Source: Astragalus membranaceus (lineage: Eukaryota; Streptophyta; Magnoliopsida; Fabales; Fabaceae). Taken from it: a stretch of 64,000 bases of DNA. Numbering within the stretch: the first letter of the stretch is position 1; every line of letters begins with the position of its first letter. A program made the translations under genes and the position numbers. The stretch lies in assembly GCA_039519185.1 (NCBI GenBank), contig CM076848.1, positions 33,778,849-33,842,848 of the forward strand, read 5' to 3'. Positions 23,001 to 35,030 of the stretch are shown here, in pieces. The notes beneath the pieces were generated by a model, which had not been told where the DNA came from, searched no databases, and was given only the letters and a program-made list of their open reading frames with translations.

Positions 23001-25110
23001 GGGTGCTAATGATCCCCCAATCAAAATAAACCTTGAGTTGTGAATCAAATAAAACAATAAGCACAATTGAAAAACTAACCGTAGCACAAACCAGAACAGG
23101 TAGGGAATTTGTGAGGGGAAGAAGAATCGACATTCTGTTTAAATGGCCTTCAAAGGTGAGTTGAACCACATTTTCAAATAAATTGTAAATAACAAAACTG
23201 GACTCATCCAAGCCAACAAGTATATGATTAGTTGCATAAGAGAAGGCATGACATATCACCGCTGGTGAATGAGGTACTAAAGTAACTAGACTCTTGAATG
23301 TCATCCAATTAAGGGAAAAAATCACATAAATTCGTCGCACAGACCAGAGACACCTTAATTTCTTCCTGACAGGGAAGAAACTATCTGGCGTCAGTGTTTC
23401 GGCAGCGTTAGGCAGGGAATTTGAAAGAGCGTTAGACGCCGATTCTGTGTCTGTTTATTCTGACTCGGCGATCATTTCTGCAAGCAATTCAGATATGAAG
23501 GCTAATTGGTCTTGTATTGACCGAAGTGATTCCATGTATTGTAGGTGGGATGCTTCGTAAGCAGAAATGGGGTTCAAGGATGAAAGCATCGTTGTAAGGG
23601 ATGAGATTTTGATGGAGATATGTCAATAAGCGAGAATAGAATAATACTCTGATTCGAGGTCAGAGAAGCCTCCTAAGAAGATAGAGAAGGGAAATTGACC
23701 ACAATATTCTTCATTGTTTGCTTCTTACAAAGGTTCTATTATGCTTATATAAGACTAGTGCATACCCACAGTATGAATGCTACACCCTAACATACTCAAT
23801 AATATCTCCTAACAACATTACTAATTATTCAAGCAACAAATATAACAACTAATAGATCATTCTGGATTAAGTTGAGTCATGTTTGATTCTAGAATCATAA
23901 CATTTAGTTACAAAGACATGAAGAAGAGAGGAAGAAAGAGTTGGGTTCACAAGCTGAGCTTCCCCAACCAGAAGGTGTACTTCAGGTTCCCTACATATGC
24001 ATAGCATGCTTTCAGATGCTTTCCTTCTTCTATTTATAGTTACAGGTCCAATTAGTGAGATTTTAATTTTACCGACAGTGCTGTGCAGCCAGTGCTCAAG
24101 CACTTACTCCCCGATGCTTCAGCAATGGATATACAAAGAGGAATCTAAAGCTTGTTTTGCCATCAAGCACTGGCTTTCCAGTGAAAAGTTTGCTTTTGCA
24201 TTACAATCAAATTTGCTCCGCCTTATTTCCTTGCTTCTTTCATCAAATATATCACCTATTCAACAAAAATTAAGTAAATACTTTGTACTGCCAACCCTTC
24301 TTTTTTGACAAAATTGTACTGCCAACCCTTTTCATTTTGACAAAATTGTACTGCCAACCTTAAATTTCATTAAAAAATGGATAAAACTAACACTGAAGTC
24401 TTTGTTAGGAAGAACTGAGAAAAGAGGCATCAATTTCGCATACCAACTGATATTTCACTTTGTTCATATCAATAGGAAACCTTACTTTGTTCATATCAAG
24501 TTATTATATGCTATATTTACTGTTGGTATAGTTTACTTTCAAACGATTGCATGACCAGAGTCTGCTGTCTGTCTCCCTAGTCTTCTATTTGAATAATTTG
24601 ATGTCAATCTAACCTGTTTTATCTTCAACATGGTTCTCTTGGCAGGTGCCCATTCCACCTGGCAATGTGTATGCAATCAATGATGCCCTTTCAGCTGAGG
24701 GAGCTGCTGATGATTATGAGACATGTCTCAAACACTTGGTCAGTCGAAATGTGATAGCTTCATCATCAGCCAGTGGATTTCCAAAATTTGATCTCATGTT
24801 GTTGGGCATGGGCCCTGATGGGCATGTAGCTTCTTTGTTCCCTGGGCACCCTCTAGTGCAGGAGAATAAAAAATGGGTTACCTTCATCAAGGACTCACCA
24901 AAACCACCACCAGAGAGAATAACTTTTACCTTTCCCGTTATCAACTCTTCTGCTTACATAGCACTTGTGGTGACTGGTACTGGTAAAGCAGATGCAGTTC
25001 ACTCTGCACTACGTGGATCTCAAACTTCTGATAAGCTTCCTGCTGCATTGGTTTCACCTGAAGGGGAGTTGAAATGGTTCTTAGACAAAGGCGCAGCATC
25101 AAAGCTGTAG
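20081..25110 (+). CDS. 6-phosphogluconolactonase, probably plastid-targeted
   Basis: Three exons, 20081-20397, 20517-20652 and 24646-25110, join through GT..AG introns to 918 nt (305 aa plus stop) with phase kept. The enzyme hydrolyses 6-phosphogluconolactone to 6-phosphogluconate, the second step of the oxidative pentose phosphate pathway. The core shows 'FTVCLSGGSL', 'WHVFWVDERVVP' and the family signature 'GMGPDGHVASLFPGH' at about 205-219. Residues 1-60 are rich in Ser, Thr, Pro and Arg with few acids, as in a chloroplast transit peptide, so the isoform is likely plastidial; this is inference. A second in-frame Met ('MAVELDVFEKEEL') could start a cytosolic form. Intron 2 is 3,993 bp because an LTR element sits in it. 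Confidence 0.93.
21330..21639 (-). repeat. 3' LTR of the intronic element
   Basis: 310 bp, TG...CA, nearly identical to 23593-23902. By the polypurine tract this is the 3' LTR on the minus strand. Confidence 0.85.
22801..23589 (-). pseudogene. Unrecognised hydrophobic ORF inside the LTR element
   Basis: On the minus strand a frame starts at an ATG next to the 5' LTR (23589). It reads about 44 codons with a heptad-like pattern ('MESLRSIQDQLAFISELL'), meets one TAA, then stays open for about 217 codons to 22801. The downstream part is hydrophobic and valine-rich with no motif I recognise. After the stop the frame continues with a proline run, so the original ORF was probably longer. It is not gag or pol. 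It may be a captured host fragment or a family-specific protein; no function is claimed. Confidence 0.45.
23593..23902 (-). repeat. 5' LTR of the intronic element
   Basis: 310 bp, TG...CA, paired with 21330-21639. It lies next to the start of the internal ORF on the minus strand. Confidence 0.85.
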
Positions 25111-25621
25111 ATTCTGCATCAGCTAAGTCAGTTAATCTGCACGTTGTTGTGTAACTATATTTATCTTTGCAATAATGAGTTTGTGTATGAGAATTGAGAA
25201 CACATCTAGTGCTGAATCTCTGTATCTAAGTGATGGTTATCGCTGGAAAGGGATCTTGTTTTGTTTTTGTAGCAATAAGAGGACTAAAGTGAAGAAAGAA
25301 TGGAATCTGAAGTTATTCTCTTGGCTCAAATTACTAAATTTTCCATTATTGTGAAGCAACCCCAACAAAATCAATTTGAGTTGTGCTGTTTTAATTTTGT
25401 TCACAAGGTCGGGAAGCATTGCTCTTGGTTCTCATCCCATTCAGTTTCTCATGTTGAATTCGGAATTTTTTCCATGACAAGTGACCTAAGGGGACATGGA
25501 TCACATATTGCTTCCGTAATGAATACTACCCTCACATTCCTAAAACATTTAGGGACTTTTTTAAAATCAACAAATACAAATGTATTCTTTAATTTAAATA
25601 AGTTAAGGTCACGAATTTCAT
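25111..25621 (+). other. 3' UTR of phosphogluconolactonase and downstream spacer
   Basis: T/A-rich sequence with 'aataatgag' and 'aataagag' polyadenylation-like motifs at 25171 and 25274 directly follows the stop. No further gene is supported. Confidence 0.45.
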
Positions 25622-25815
25622 CGACAATGGTTAGTCCGAGTGGTAACTGGGCTTGGATCCTACACCAATGTCTCAGGTTTGAATCTCGGGTGTGTCAAAA
25701 ATTCTGTTTGGATGGGAAAACCACACCCGGACCGACAAAGTTGGGTATACACGTAGCCAACAAGGTTCTCTAGTGTAGATTAGTCACTGACAAAATTGGT
25801 GGATACTGCACACCA
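25622..25815 (+). mobile_element. tRNA-derived SINE-like element
   Basis: A box A-like motif ('tagtccgagtggtaac') near 25632 and a box B-like motif ('aggtttgaatctcgg') near 25676, spaced as in Pol III promoters, start an approximately 190-bp unit. It ends near 'gatactgcacaccaat'. It is a different family from the SINE at 5335. Confidence 0.5.
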
Positions 25816-26300
25816 ATAAGACAGTAACAAAGAAAAAGTTAAGATCACAAATTTCAAAAGTAGAGAATAAGGAGTAAAATTCAGATATTTTCTGTTATGT
25901 GGAACTAAAGGAGGATAATTTTTTGTCTCGGATAAATTTACTCACTAATTATTAATTATTTTAATGAAGTAATTGATTATTGATGAGATTGAAGGGACTC
26001 ATTGGGTGGCTGTTTGGTGTTCTCAAATTGCATTGAAACCAAAAGGATTAGTTTTCTGGCTGTGGTTCGAAAGCAGTTTGTAGCGCAAACGGCTACCCAA
26101 ACAGGCTTTATTTAATCTAGACAGTATTGCTGATTATTATAAGTGATTGTTTAATTAAATAGAACATAATAAATTGTATAGTTTTACATTTGTAAATTAA
26201 AGCGTATCTTTGTTTAGGTAGCACATATTGCTTCTCCTAAAGGTCTTGATTTTAAGGTGGATTAGTGATAAAAAAATTTTAAAGGCATAATCATCATCAT
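25816..26300. other. Intergenic, nothing clear
   Basis: AT-rich spacer without a supported gene or element boundary. Confidence 0.4.
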
Positions 26301-26357
26301 AGAAAGAAAATGAAATCATGCTAGTGCTCTGATTTTTCATGATTTCATTTTCTTTCT
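26301..26357. repeat. Perfect 19-bp inverted repeat (hairpin)
   Basis: 'agaaagaaaatgaaatcat' at 26301-26319 is exactly mirrored at 26339-26357, leaving a 19-base loop. It could form a hairpin in RNA or mark a very small foldback. Confidence 0.8.
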
Positions 26358-27693
26358 TTTTTATTTTTTATTTTTCCACTCAACCACTTAAGAAAAAAAA
26401 GTTGCATATTTATTTCTTGTTTTTTTCTTCCATTATTTTTCTTTACTTTTTTTGTCATTCAACAGCAAACTACACAAAAAAAACTATACAAAGGGTAAAT
26501 GATGTCTCTCCCCCTTTTATCTAAAGTAATTGCAATGAAAAACATCATATATATATATTATCTAAGAGACATATCTAGATTCAAATCCGAGAGTCGATAT
26601 CTCTATGTCGCTCAAAATTGTCTATACAACCAACAACGTGCACAATAAATCTGACATATATAGTACCGGGAGTATTTGCATTTCCTTTCCTCATAGATAA
26701 TCTTGGCTTTCCCATTCCAATGAACGCTTTTTCTCTTGTTTTTAACCACCGATCAATCTTTGGATACTTCGGATTTTGAGTTTCTACCGTGATCACTTGA
26801 GATGAAAACCTTGACTATATACATACACACATTATTTCTTTTTTTATGAATTTTGTTATCATACTTAACGGCCACTCCAAGAATATTATTATCCACATAA
26901 AAACAAGTTGCGACTTGTAAAATAATGTATTAACATAAGCAAGTAACGTTCTATTAGCACATGGGCCCCGCAAACTTGGGGGATGGGATGGGATGCATAT
27001 TCACCTCGCTTTTCTTACTTTAATTTTTCACACAACGTTTTATGTGTCTTTCGTGGCTTTACATGACATTGGTTTATGTACACCTTTAATTTCTTGTCCA
27101 TATATATAAAATACTCGGTTTATATATTCTTACCACTCACTTTCTCAAACAAGTATCTTTCCTATATTTGCAAGCAAATTGTTGAATGGTTAGTCCAAGA
27201 AGATTATGTCTTGCTCTATGTGGTAGTTACTCTTTTTGGTAAACGAGTATTTGACTGAGCAATGTATATGCCAGCTTCATTCATATATACGACCATCACA
27301 GTTCCTATTAGTTAGGCTTCCTATTTCATGAGCATTTTCAAGATATAAGGTCGAAAAGTAAAGGAAATAAATTAAGGAGAGGAAGACCGAAGAAAAACAT
27401 GTACTTAATTAGAAGTTTATAAAATTAAATCTCATGTTGTAATAACTTATAGATAATTAATAGGCTTAGGTGATGACGTGTGTATTTATGCTATAGCCTA
27501 GTTTAAGATAGAATTAAAATAACAGCACTTGTCCATGCCTCAATGAAAAAGTCCAAATTAATCAAGGCTTTTGGAGTTGCTTAAAAACCAAAACAAACAA
27601 ACAAACCACTTCATCATCATTAGCAGTTTTGACCGCAATCACTTCACATAATTTTAAAGCCATGCATGCTTTATATAAATAAATTACGAGTGC
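26358..27693. other. Intergenic, nothing clear
   Basis: T-rich and AT-rich spacer. Short open frames here (for example 26581-26796, minus) show no recognisable motif, start context or splice partners. Confidence 0.4.
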
Positions 27694-27719
27694 TAATAAT
27701 AATAATAATAATAATAATA
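27694..27719. repeat. (TAA)n microsatellite
   Basis: About nine uninterrupted TAA units. Confidence 0.9.
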
Positions 27720-28149
27720 TTAATACTCGCGACACACACCTTTGGCATGGTGGGGTTGTCATTATCCTACACAAGTCAAGCTCTCTGTTTATTCTTTTAA
27801 AATCTCTTTTATCATTGTGGTAGATGATGAAAAGGACCTATAAAACATGAAAAATTCAAAAGGTTAGACATATGGGCCTTAGAAGATCACTTCTTTTTGC
27901 TTTTTTTTCTTCTCACTTCTCAATAAAGGGCTCTACGAGGCATGTCAATTAAATTAACATCTTTTTTTTGTTTATGTTTTTTTTCTCATAATTAAGAGTT
28001 TATTTATATGATCAACTCAAAATGGTAAGCTAGAGAGCATTTTCAAATCTTTCGATAAACCATGGTCACAAACATCTAATAATATTTTGACACACTTATT
28101 AGCAAAACCTAAACAATCTATATATTAGACTCTAAGGAAGCAGAATGGA

Positions 28150-28253
<104 letters not shown>

Positions 28254-29146
28254 ATTGTTATATCAGTTAATATTTTCCTAAAGATTTGTGCAAAGAAACG
28301 TGAAATTTTAAAAGTTGCCTCTTCATCATGACAATGTTGGATGGTTCATGATAAACAGGAATGACCTTCATTGTATGTGTGGAATTGTAGACACGTATGT
28401 ATCATATCATTCAGGGATAATTTTTTATTGTCCATTGTCGGATCTCAAAGTGGCTATTGATGGAAAAGCAATAAACTTGGAAAATTATGGAGCCCACAAC
28501 AATATCAAAACATCATATTCTCTCAACTATATCCACTGTTTAGAGTCCCAGAAAGAAGGCAAAAAACTGGATAATTGTGAAATGTGATATTTTTTTATTC
28601 TTTTTTTTTTATAAATTAATAATTAAACTATACCACATTAATATGGTTTGCTAGTTAATACTTAAATTCACTCCAAATATTATTTAATTAGTAAATTTGA
28701 GTTTTTACTTTTATAGTAACAACTCCTCCATACGTATTATGATTCTCACAATATACTTGTGTCTTTTTTATTTGGTGACATTTTCTATATCAAATTAATA
28801 TTAGTAGTTTTTATTATTTAAGAAAGGAGAATTTAAATGATAATACAATGGACTATTCAAAATCCCAATTACTTTATTCTCTTGAATTCTGTAATTGATA
28901 TTTAAACTTCTCCAATCAATACTAGACATGATGTAAGATATTTTACAAGTTACCATTTTTTATCAATTAACTTATTTTTGAGATGTTTCAAAATTAAAAA
29001 ATGTAGACATAGTATTATTTTTTTATTATAATTTCTCTTTTATTATCATTAAGTTTTTTATATTAGTTATTAGTTAAATTAGTTTAAGCTACAGAGATTG
29101 CTTTGAAAAAAAAAAACAACTGAGATTGGACTAGTAGTAAGTAAAT

Positions 29147-29462
29147 GGCTAAAGTGCTCCCGGGGTCCCTTATCTTTATTTAAAGTAACGGATTAGTCCT
29201 TTATGTTTTTTTTGTCCCAAATAAGTCCTTTATCTTTCAAATTTTTGACACATAAATCCTTTTCCGTTAACAGTGCTGATTTATGTGTAAAAAAAAGGAT
29301 TTATGTGTTAAAAATTTGAAACATAAAGAACTGATTTGGGACAGAAAAGGATTTATGTGTCAAAAATTTAAAACATAAAAGGACTGATTTGGGACAAAAA
29401 AAAGATAAAGGACCAAATCGTTACTTTAAATAAAGATAAGGGACCCCGGGAGCACTTTAGCC
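29147..29462. mobile_element. Mutator-like foldback MITE
   Basis: A 316-bp element that is nearly one long palindrome, starting GGCTAAAGTGCTCCCGGGG and ending with its mirror. It is flanked by 9-bp duplications TAAGTAAAT and TAAGTAATT (29138-29146, 29463-29471), one mismatch. Confidence 0.8.
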
Positions 29463-30059
29463 TAAGTAATTTTATACTTGGATTAATATTTCTTGATTTT
29501 TTTTTCTTTCGTTCTCTTTTTGTTAGTTAGGTAGGCCATGTTTGTATAATTACTTATTTAAGAGCTTATGGCACATAAATGCTTATCATATTAGAGCATA
29601 TGACATAAGTGCTTACATTCAATAAGCTATTTTTTTTTGTTAATAAAATATATTGGAAGGCACTTATACAAAAATAAAGTGCTTGGATATATCATTAATT
29701 AGTTAAACACTTTAAAGGGTTTTTATAAAAAAATAATAATATTATTAAAATAATATTAAGAATCATAATTATAAATAGACAAAAAAATTATTAAAATAAT
29801 ATTAAGCACAACAAAATTATTATTCAGAGTTAAAATTTTACCAGTCACCATTCATTTTTCTACATACACTATGCCAGATGTTGAGGAAAATGGTGCCCTA
29901 TTGGGCAATGCTTTTTAAGGAAGTGCTGCTTTTGGTTTAAACGCGCTGGGAATGGACAGCGCTTTTTAAGGAAGCGCTGCTTTTGGTTAAAATGCGCTGG
30001 GGCAATGGGTAGCGCTTTTTAGGAAGCGCTGCCTACACTAGTAGAAAAACAGCTTTTAG

Positions 30060-30415
30060 TGTAGGCCAGAAGCCCACGCTGAAAGACTAGAAATGAACGC
30101 TAACAGTAAGTTAGAGTCGGATTAGCGTCGGCCTCGTGTGGACGCTAAAACGGTCGAAGCTAATCCGTAGCGTCCCGTATATTTAGACCGACGCTAATTA
30201 GCGTCGGCTAAGCCCACGCTAAAGCCGACACTAATGACAAGGCCGACGCTACAGTCAACGCTTGGGAAGTTAACTATTTAATATTAGCGTCGATTTAGCC
30301 GACACTACGGTCAACTAAAGAAAAGTCTACAAAATGATATAGCGTCCGTTTAGCCGACGCTAAAGTCAACCAAAGAAAAAGTCAACAACACTCTAGCGTC
30401 TGTGCAGCCGACGCT
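30060..30415. repeat. Inner CACTA left subterminal array
   Basis: At least ten copies of TTAGCGTCGG / CCGACGCTAA-type motifs in both orientations. Confidence 0.8.
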
Positions 30416-30637
30416 AATAATTGGTTTTTTTTAAAAGAACAGTGACAGCCTACTTTGCTTTCCACACCTGCTAATATTTACCTTTCACCTATTACCAATC
30501 AAAATGCTTAATCCCGAAACAACAAAATACCATAATATCAAAGTGTTTGGCATCCAACATCTAGAGAAAAGTAACGATAACAAGATCAATCGCTATCTTG
30601 TGACTCTTCATCCAAATCATCATCATAATCAGGATGG

Positions 30638-33238
30638 CTAGCTAGCACTACAAGATCCACCACCAGATCGACGCTCAAAAGCATCCATGCGATCTACACA
30701 TAATTTTTTCAGCGCATTAAAATCATTTTCTAACTTCTGCGAACGCTCATTTGCCTCTCGAGCGTCTTGGGCAGCCACTTCAGCTCGGGCTATTGCATCT
30801 TGAGCCGTCTTCTCAGCTTTAAGTCTAGCTGCCCTCTCTTCTTCCAAAGCTATCCCAATCATGAAACCAGAAGGATTCTGGGACGGTTGGGTAAGTGACT
30901 TGGACCCAGGTCGGGCATTCACAGATAAGCCTCCTGTACGATAAAGCCAACCACGGGTAGGACCCCCCGCAGCCACCTTCCAACAATCAAGTGCCACTGC
31001 TCCATCTACCAGTTGATCATCATCACCACCTAATTCACTTGTGCTAGTACTTCATCCCCATTTTGTTTGTATGCATTCTGATCAATAAGAAAATAATGAT
31101 AAGCTACTAGCAAAAGGACCAAACTAAACCAAAACAACGTATAAGGAATTAACCAAAAATTCAAGAAACAATGACAATAACTTACATAAGTAGTTTCAGC
31201 TTGATGTTCAACCCAAACACCAGATTTTCTCTTGTGGGTTTTTAAAAATAACTCATCCGGTCGCACATCTCTTTGCATCTCATTGCACTACAAATAAAAT
31301 CAAGATGTAATCACAATTAATTAAACAATACTTCAATATCTACTGTTTCACTTAATCAGAACTCATTTCCACTTAATTAATACTTCAGTTCAATTAATCA
31401 ATATTTCACTCCAATTACTGTAATCACAATTAATTAATACTTCACTCCAATTAATCAATACTTCAGTTCTGCTACTTTAGCAAAACTCATTTCCACTTAA
31501 TTACTGTTTCATTCCAATCATTCTAAATCCAATTTTGTTCGTAATTAACCATTCTATCTTTTTCATTCACAGTTTGCTAAACTAAGGCATCCTAAAGTAT
31601 CATCCCCTTTTGTGAACCCCAATGTGTGTAGGTCTATAAACAGATTGTAGAAAAATAAGCACCCTCGTTATTAGATTTGTAATTTTATAGGAGTATTTTT
31701 GTAACGTTCTTTCAATTGTTTATATCTGACATATTTTCTATCCACTTAATTACTGTTTCATTCCAATCATTCTACTGTTAAAGGACAGTTCCAGAACAGT
31801 TTCAAAACAATTACACTATTCTAACATAAATTCTGTACATTCAAACACTATCTTGGTTACACTATTCTAACATAAATTCTGTACATTCAATACCAAATCC
31901 GATTCGAACATACTCAATACCAATTCAAACAAGTTTTCACATTCTAACAAGTATTTTTTTAATCAAAACAGTGAGAAATGCTGGATATCTTCCTTTTGTT
32001 TAGAATTGTTGAGTTTAATACTTACTAGCTCAAGTGCTAAATCAATGTGAGCCTTGCGGCCTGAAGTGTGGACCGCTCCACCTCTTGTTGATGCTCTATT
32101 AATCTTATTTTGATTGGAGATGTCCTTGAATTTTTGGTTAGCCCAGTATGCTTTAAGACCAATCCAAGCTTTATCCCTCATCCATTTAGGCTGAACATAT
32201 TTCTTTCTTTCCTTAGTAAGCATGTCACTGAGTCTTTTCTTGGCTTTTAGTTCAAACAAGTGTCGGACAATACCTGTAAGACTAGGATCCCATGACACAT
32301 TTTTCTGCAAATTACAATACAATTTAAAACTCACAATTTGATATTTAAGACGATGCTTCATTATTCTACTTGATGTCATATAGTATAATTGATCCTATGA
32401 CGCCTTTTTCTGCACTAACTCAAGGAAACAGTAAATCATAGATAGACTTTCGAATTGAACTATTTTATAGAAATACATACTTACCCCAAATCTGGCAAAC
32501 CAACCATCTCGAATTTTTTTGGTTGTTGCACTCCAACCATAGATAGGCTTTCGAAATTGTGTTTGAATGGCAACCCTAATGGCATCTGCAACTTCCTTGC
32601 TAGGAATGAGCCTGCAAAGTAATAAAAAGGAAGATGTATGAAGCATCAAAATCAACACATCCGCAGAGTAATAAAAAGTTGTTGAAAGGAATATTTTAAA
32701 ACAAGTTGTAGAATGTTGTAACTTACCCTTTACCGTAAGGTTGTATCTTGACCTTCCCATCACCATCTCTCTCTAGAAAGTGAGGAGGAAATGACCCTTC
32801 ACCCACCTGAGCTTCATCCTCTTCGTCCTCGTCCTCGTCCTCGTCCTCAATTTCCTCTTCGTCACGGTCTTCAACTTCATCCTCTTGGTCAGGCACATCA
32901 TCATCCGCTACTAAAGCCCCATGTGGGGCATATTGTGAAGAGGCACCCATGGTTTGAAGGTTTATACCTGGAGTTGGCATAAACACAAATACCTCGGGGG
33001 TAGATGCATGAATGGGTGATGGTGTCTGAGCAGGTGCTACATTCTCAGCAGGTGTCGCAGTCTGGGTCGGCATAGGAGGCTGTGATAGAGGTGAAGATGA
33101 TCGGTCAAGTGACTTAGTGTTAATCAAATTGCGAAGCAAGAGATTCTACTGCTCAAGTTTGCACGGTGGTAACATCTTTGGTCTACCCCTGGTAGAATGG
33201 ACCTCTCGTCCTTTGCCACGGCCACCTTTGTTATTCAT
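30638..33238 (-). pseudogene. TNPA-like gene of the inner CACTA element, broken
   Basis: Minus-strand coding starts at ATG 33238 (MNNKGGRGKGREVHS). It passes a Pro/Thr-rich part and an acidic run (Glu/Asp, 32960-32800). Then come the conserved block 'SKEVADAIRVAIQTQF', 'KERKKYVQPKWMRDKAW', 'SGRKAHIDLALELV' and a C-terminal coiled coil ('EEERAARLKAEKTAQDA') to 30638. This is the layout of the plant En/Spm second protein. A TAG at 33146-33148 interrupts the start, and the frame changes between 'GDEVLAQ' and 'GGDDDQLVDGAVALDCWK' near 31040. Both fit decay. Confidence 0.75.
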
Positions 33239-33577
33239 CTGTTGAGATAAAATACAAAATCCATGCTACCGTTGTAGAATACAAAAATAGAAATAAGGTA
33301 TATCTTTCAAACAAGTGAGAGAGCATGTGAAACAGAAAATGGGCAATGAAAATAAACAAAAGGATAAAAGATATATCTTGCAAACTATTATTAATTACAA
33401 AGTACACCAACTAGTCTAAATCATGATAGTGCAATAAAAAATACATATAATAATCTCTAATAATGTGCAATACAAAGTACTATAATAAATTACACGCTCA
33501 ATCATTATGAAGCGAATGATCAAAAATCTCTTCAAAGACATCTACTTGTGAGTCTTCAAAGACATCTACAGGTGACA

Positions 33578-33841
33578 TCACTTATCGTGTTCAGTCCAAA
33601 TCCAATAATCTGGTTGAAATCCATACTGATACAAGTGAAGCCTAACATTAGTTGCCGTAGATATCTTGATACACTTGCATTTTGTACACGGACACCTTAT
33701 CCCTCCCTCAGACATACAAATGGGTAGCTTCAAGGCCCTCTTCACAAAGTTTTTAACACCACGAACAAACTCTTTTTTCAATCCGTGCCTATTAGCATAT
33801 GCCCTATTGTACATCCAAGTACGATCCATTCTCTGAGGCAA
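33578..33841 (-). pseudogene. TNPD N-terminal fragment of the inner CACTA element
   Basis: 87 codons match only the transposase-associated N-terminal domain (MDRTWMYNRAYANRHGLKK ... C-x-C-x2-C ... LYQYGFQPDYWIWTEH), followed by a TGA. The catalytic TNP2 region is missing, so an internal deletion removed most of the transposase. It is the counterpart of 15066-14830 in the first CACTA. Confidence 0.8.
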
Positions 33842-34172
33842 ACACTTAATTTGTCACTAAAAGACAAACAAACAATAAATAAGAAGAGAGAAAAGGAAAA
33901 AAATAAATCAAAGGAATGCATCAATGGTTGAATCACATATCTAATAAGAAGAAAGAAAAAGACAAAAAACAAAACAAAACAAAGAAAAGAAAGAGACGTT
34001 ACCGTTCACGAAAAACGACATTGAAGAAGCTGGCAAATTTGCCTCTAAATCAAAATGAGAGGGTAAGGAGAGGGCAAGGAGAACAGCAGCAGCAACACAC
34101 CTACAGCTATAATAATATTACTATTAATAATAAATGTTTCTTATCCTGACAGAAATAAGTGTCATTTCATGT

Positions 34173-35030
34173 AATTAAAAACAAAAGTCATAAGCTAAAT
34201 TTCATTTCATAATAGATTAATTAATAAAGGTGTCTTCAGTCCCTTATTATTTTTGCCCAAAAAGGAATTCATACAAAATACAAAACATTCTTTGGGCTGG
34301 TACCGGGGTCCTTTGCATAATTAGTTGCAGGGTCCGGCAACAATCTAGAGATTAAAGGAAAAAAAGTCGAGTGAGAGTGCATTTTAAACTAAATTCAGCA
34401 ACATTCAGTGATGCAAGACTGCATATGATACTGAATGAGATGGTATCATCAGACTAATATTTTACTTAGCGAAAATTCTATGAGCTGTGTATGTATAAAT
34501 CTTTTTTGCTGAGTCACCATGGATCAATTGCAGAACCAAAAATTGATCCTAGTGAACACTACCAAGAAAATGAAGGCCTAGTGAACATATACTACTAGTT
34601 CATACTAGATATTGCCTAACAAAATCATCATTTTTTGTTGGATAAATGGGATACACAACAGCACAAATATAAACATATTTTTGCCAGAATTCCGATTGCC
34701 AATTAGGAGCCATTCTTCTCCATTAATCCATTCCTAATGCTAATGCATGTATGTGAATATAAGTTATCATTTTGGCATTGTTTTCATATACAAGGTTTAC
34801 ATACACATGCTCATAGAATTTTCGCTTAGTAAAATATTAGTTATCATTTTGGCATTGTTTTCATATACAAGGTTTACATACACAGCTCAAAGAATGTTTT
34901 GTATTTTGTATAAATTCCTTTTTGGGCAAAAATAATAAGGGACTGAAGCCACCTTTATTAATTAATCTATTATGAAATGAAATAACCGCTTGGCTAGATA
35001 ATTAAAAACAAAAGTCATAAGCTAAATTCA
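34173..35030. repeat. Inverted-repeat block bounded by a 29-bp direct repeat
   Basis: About 80 bp at 34215-34295 is mirrored at 34890-34975. Outside these arms, 'aattaaaaacaaaagtcat' occurs in direct orientation at about 34173 and 35000. Between the arms a unit beginning 'agttatcattttggcatt' is duplicated near 34760 and 34838. This probably marks a small foldback element or rearrangement inside the inner CACTA element. Confidence 0.6.

Larger units (their letters stand above)
21330..23902 (-). mobile_element. Non-autonomous LTR retrotransposon inside a phosphogluconolactonase intron
   Basis: Two 310-bp direct repeats, 21330-21639 and 23593-23902, differ at few positions and both begin TG and end CA. 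Flanking 5-mers are GTTAG and TTTAG, one mismatch. Next to the left LTR, the minus strand reads 'GATGGGGTGGTAA', a polypurine tract preceded by a Leu-Glu-Asp-Lys-like remnant seen at the end of gypsy pol genes. This sets the element on the minus strand. The 1.95-kb interior lacks gag, protease, RT and integrase. Confidence 0.85.

Noticed and set aside
28315..28587. 90-aa open frame on the plus strand
   Set aside because: No recognisable motif, splice context or codon bias; it sits in an AT-rich spacer beside a microsatellite.
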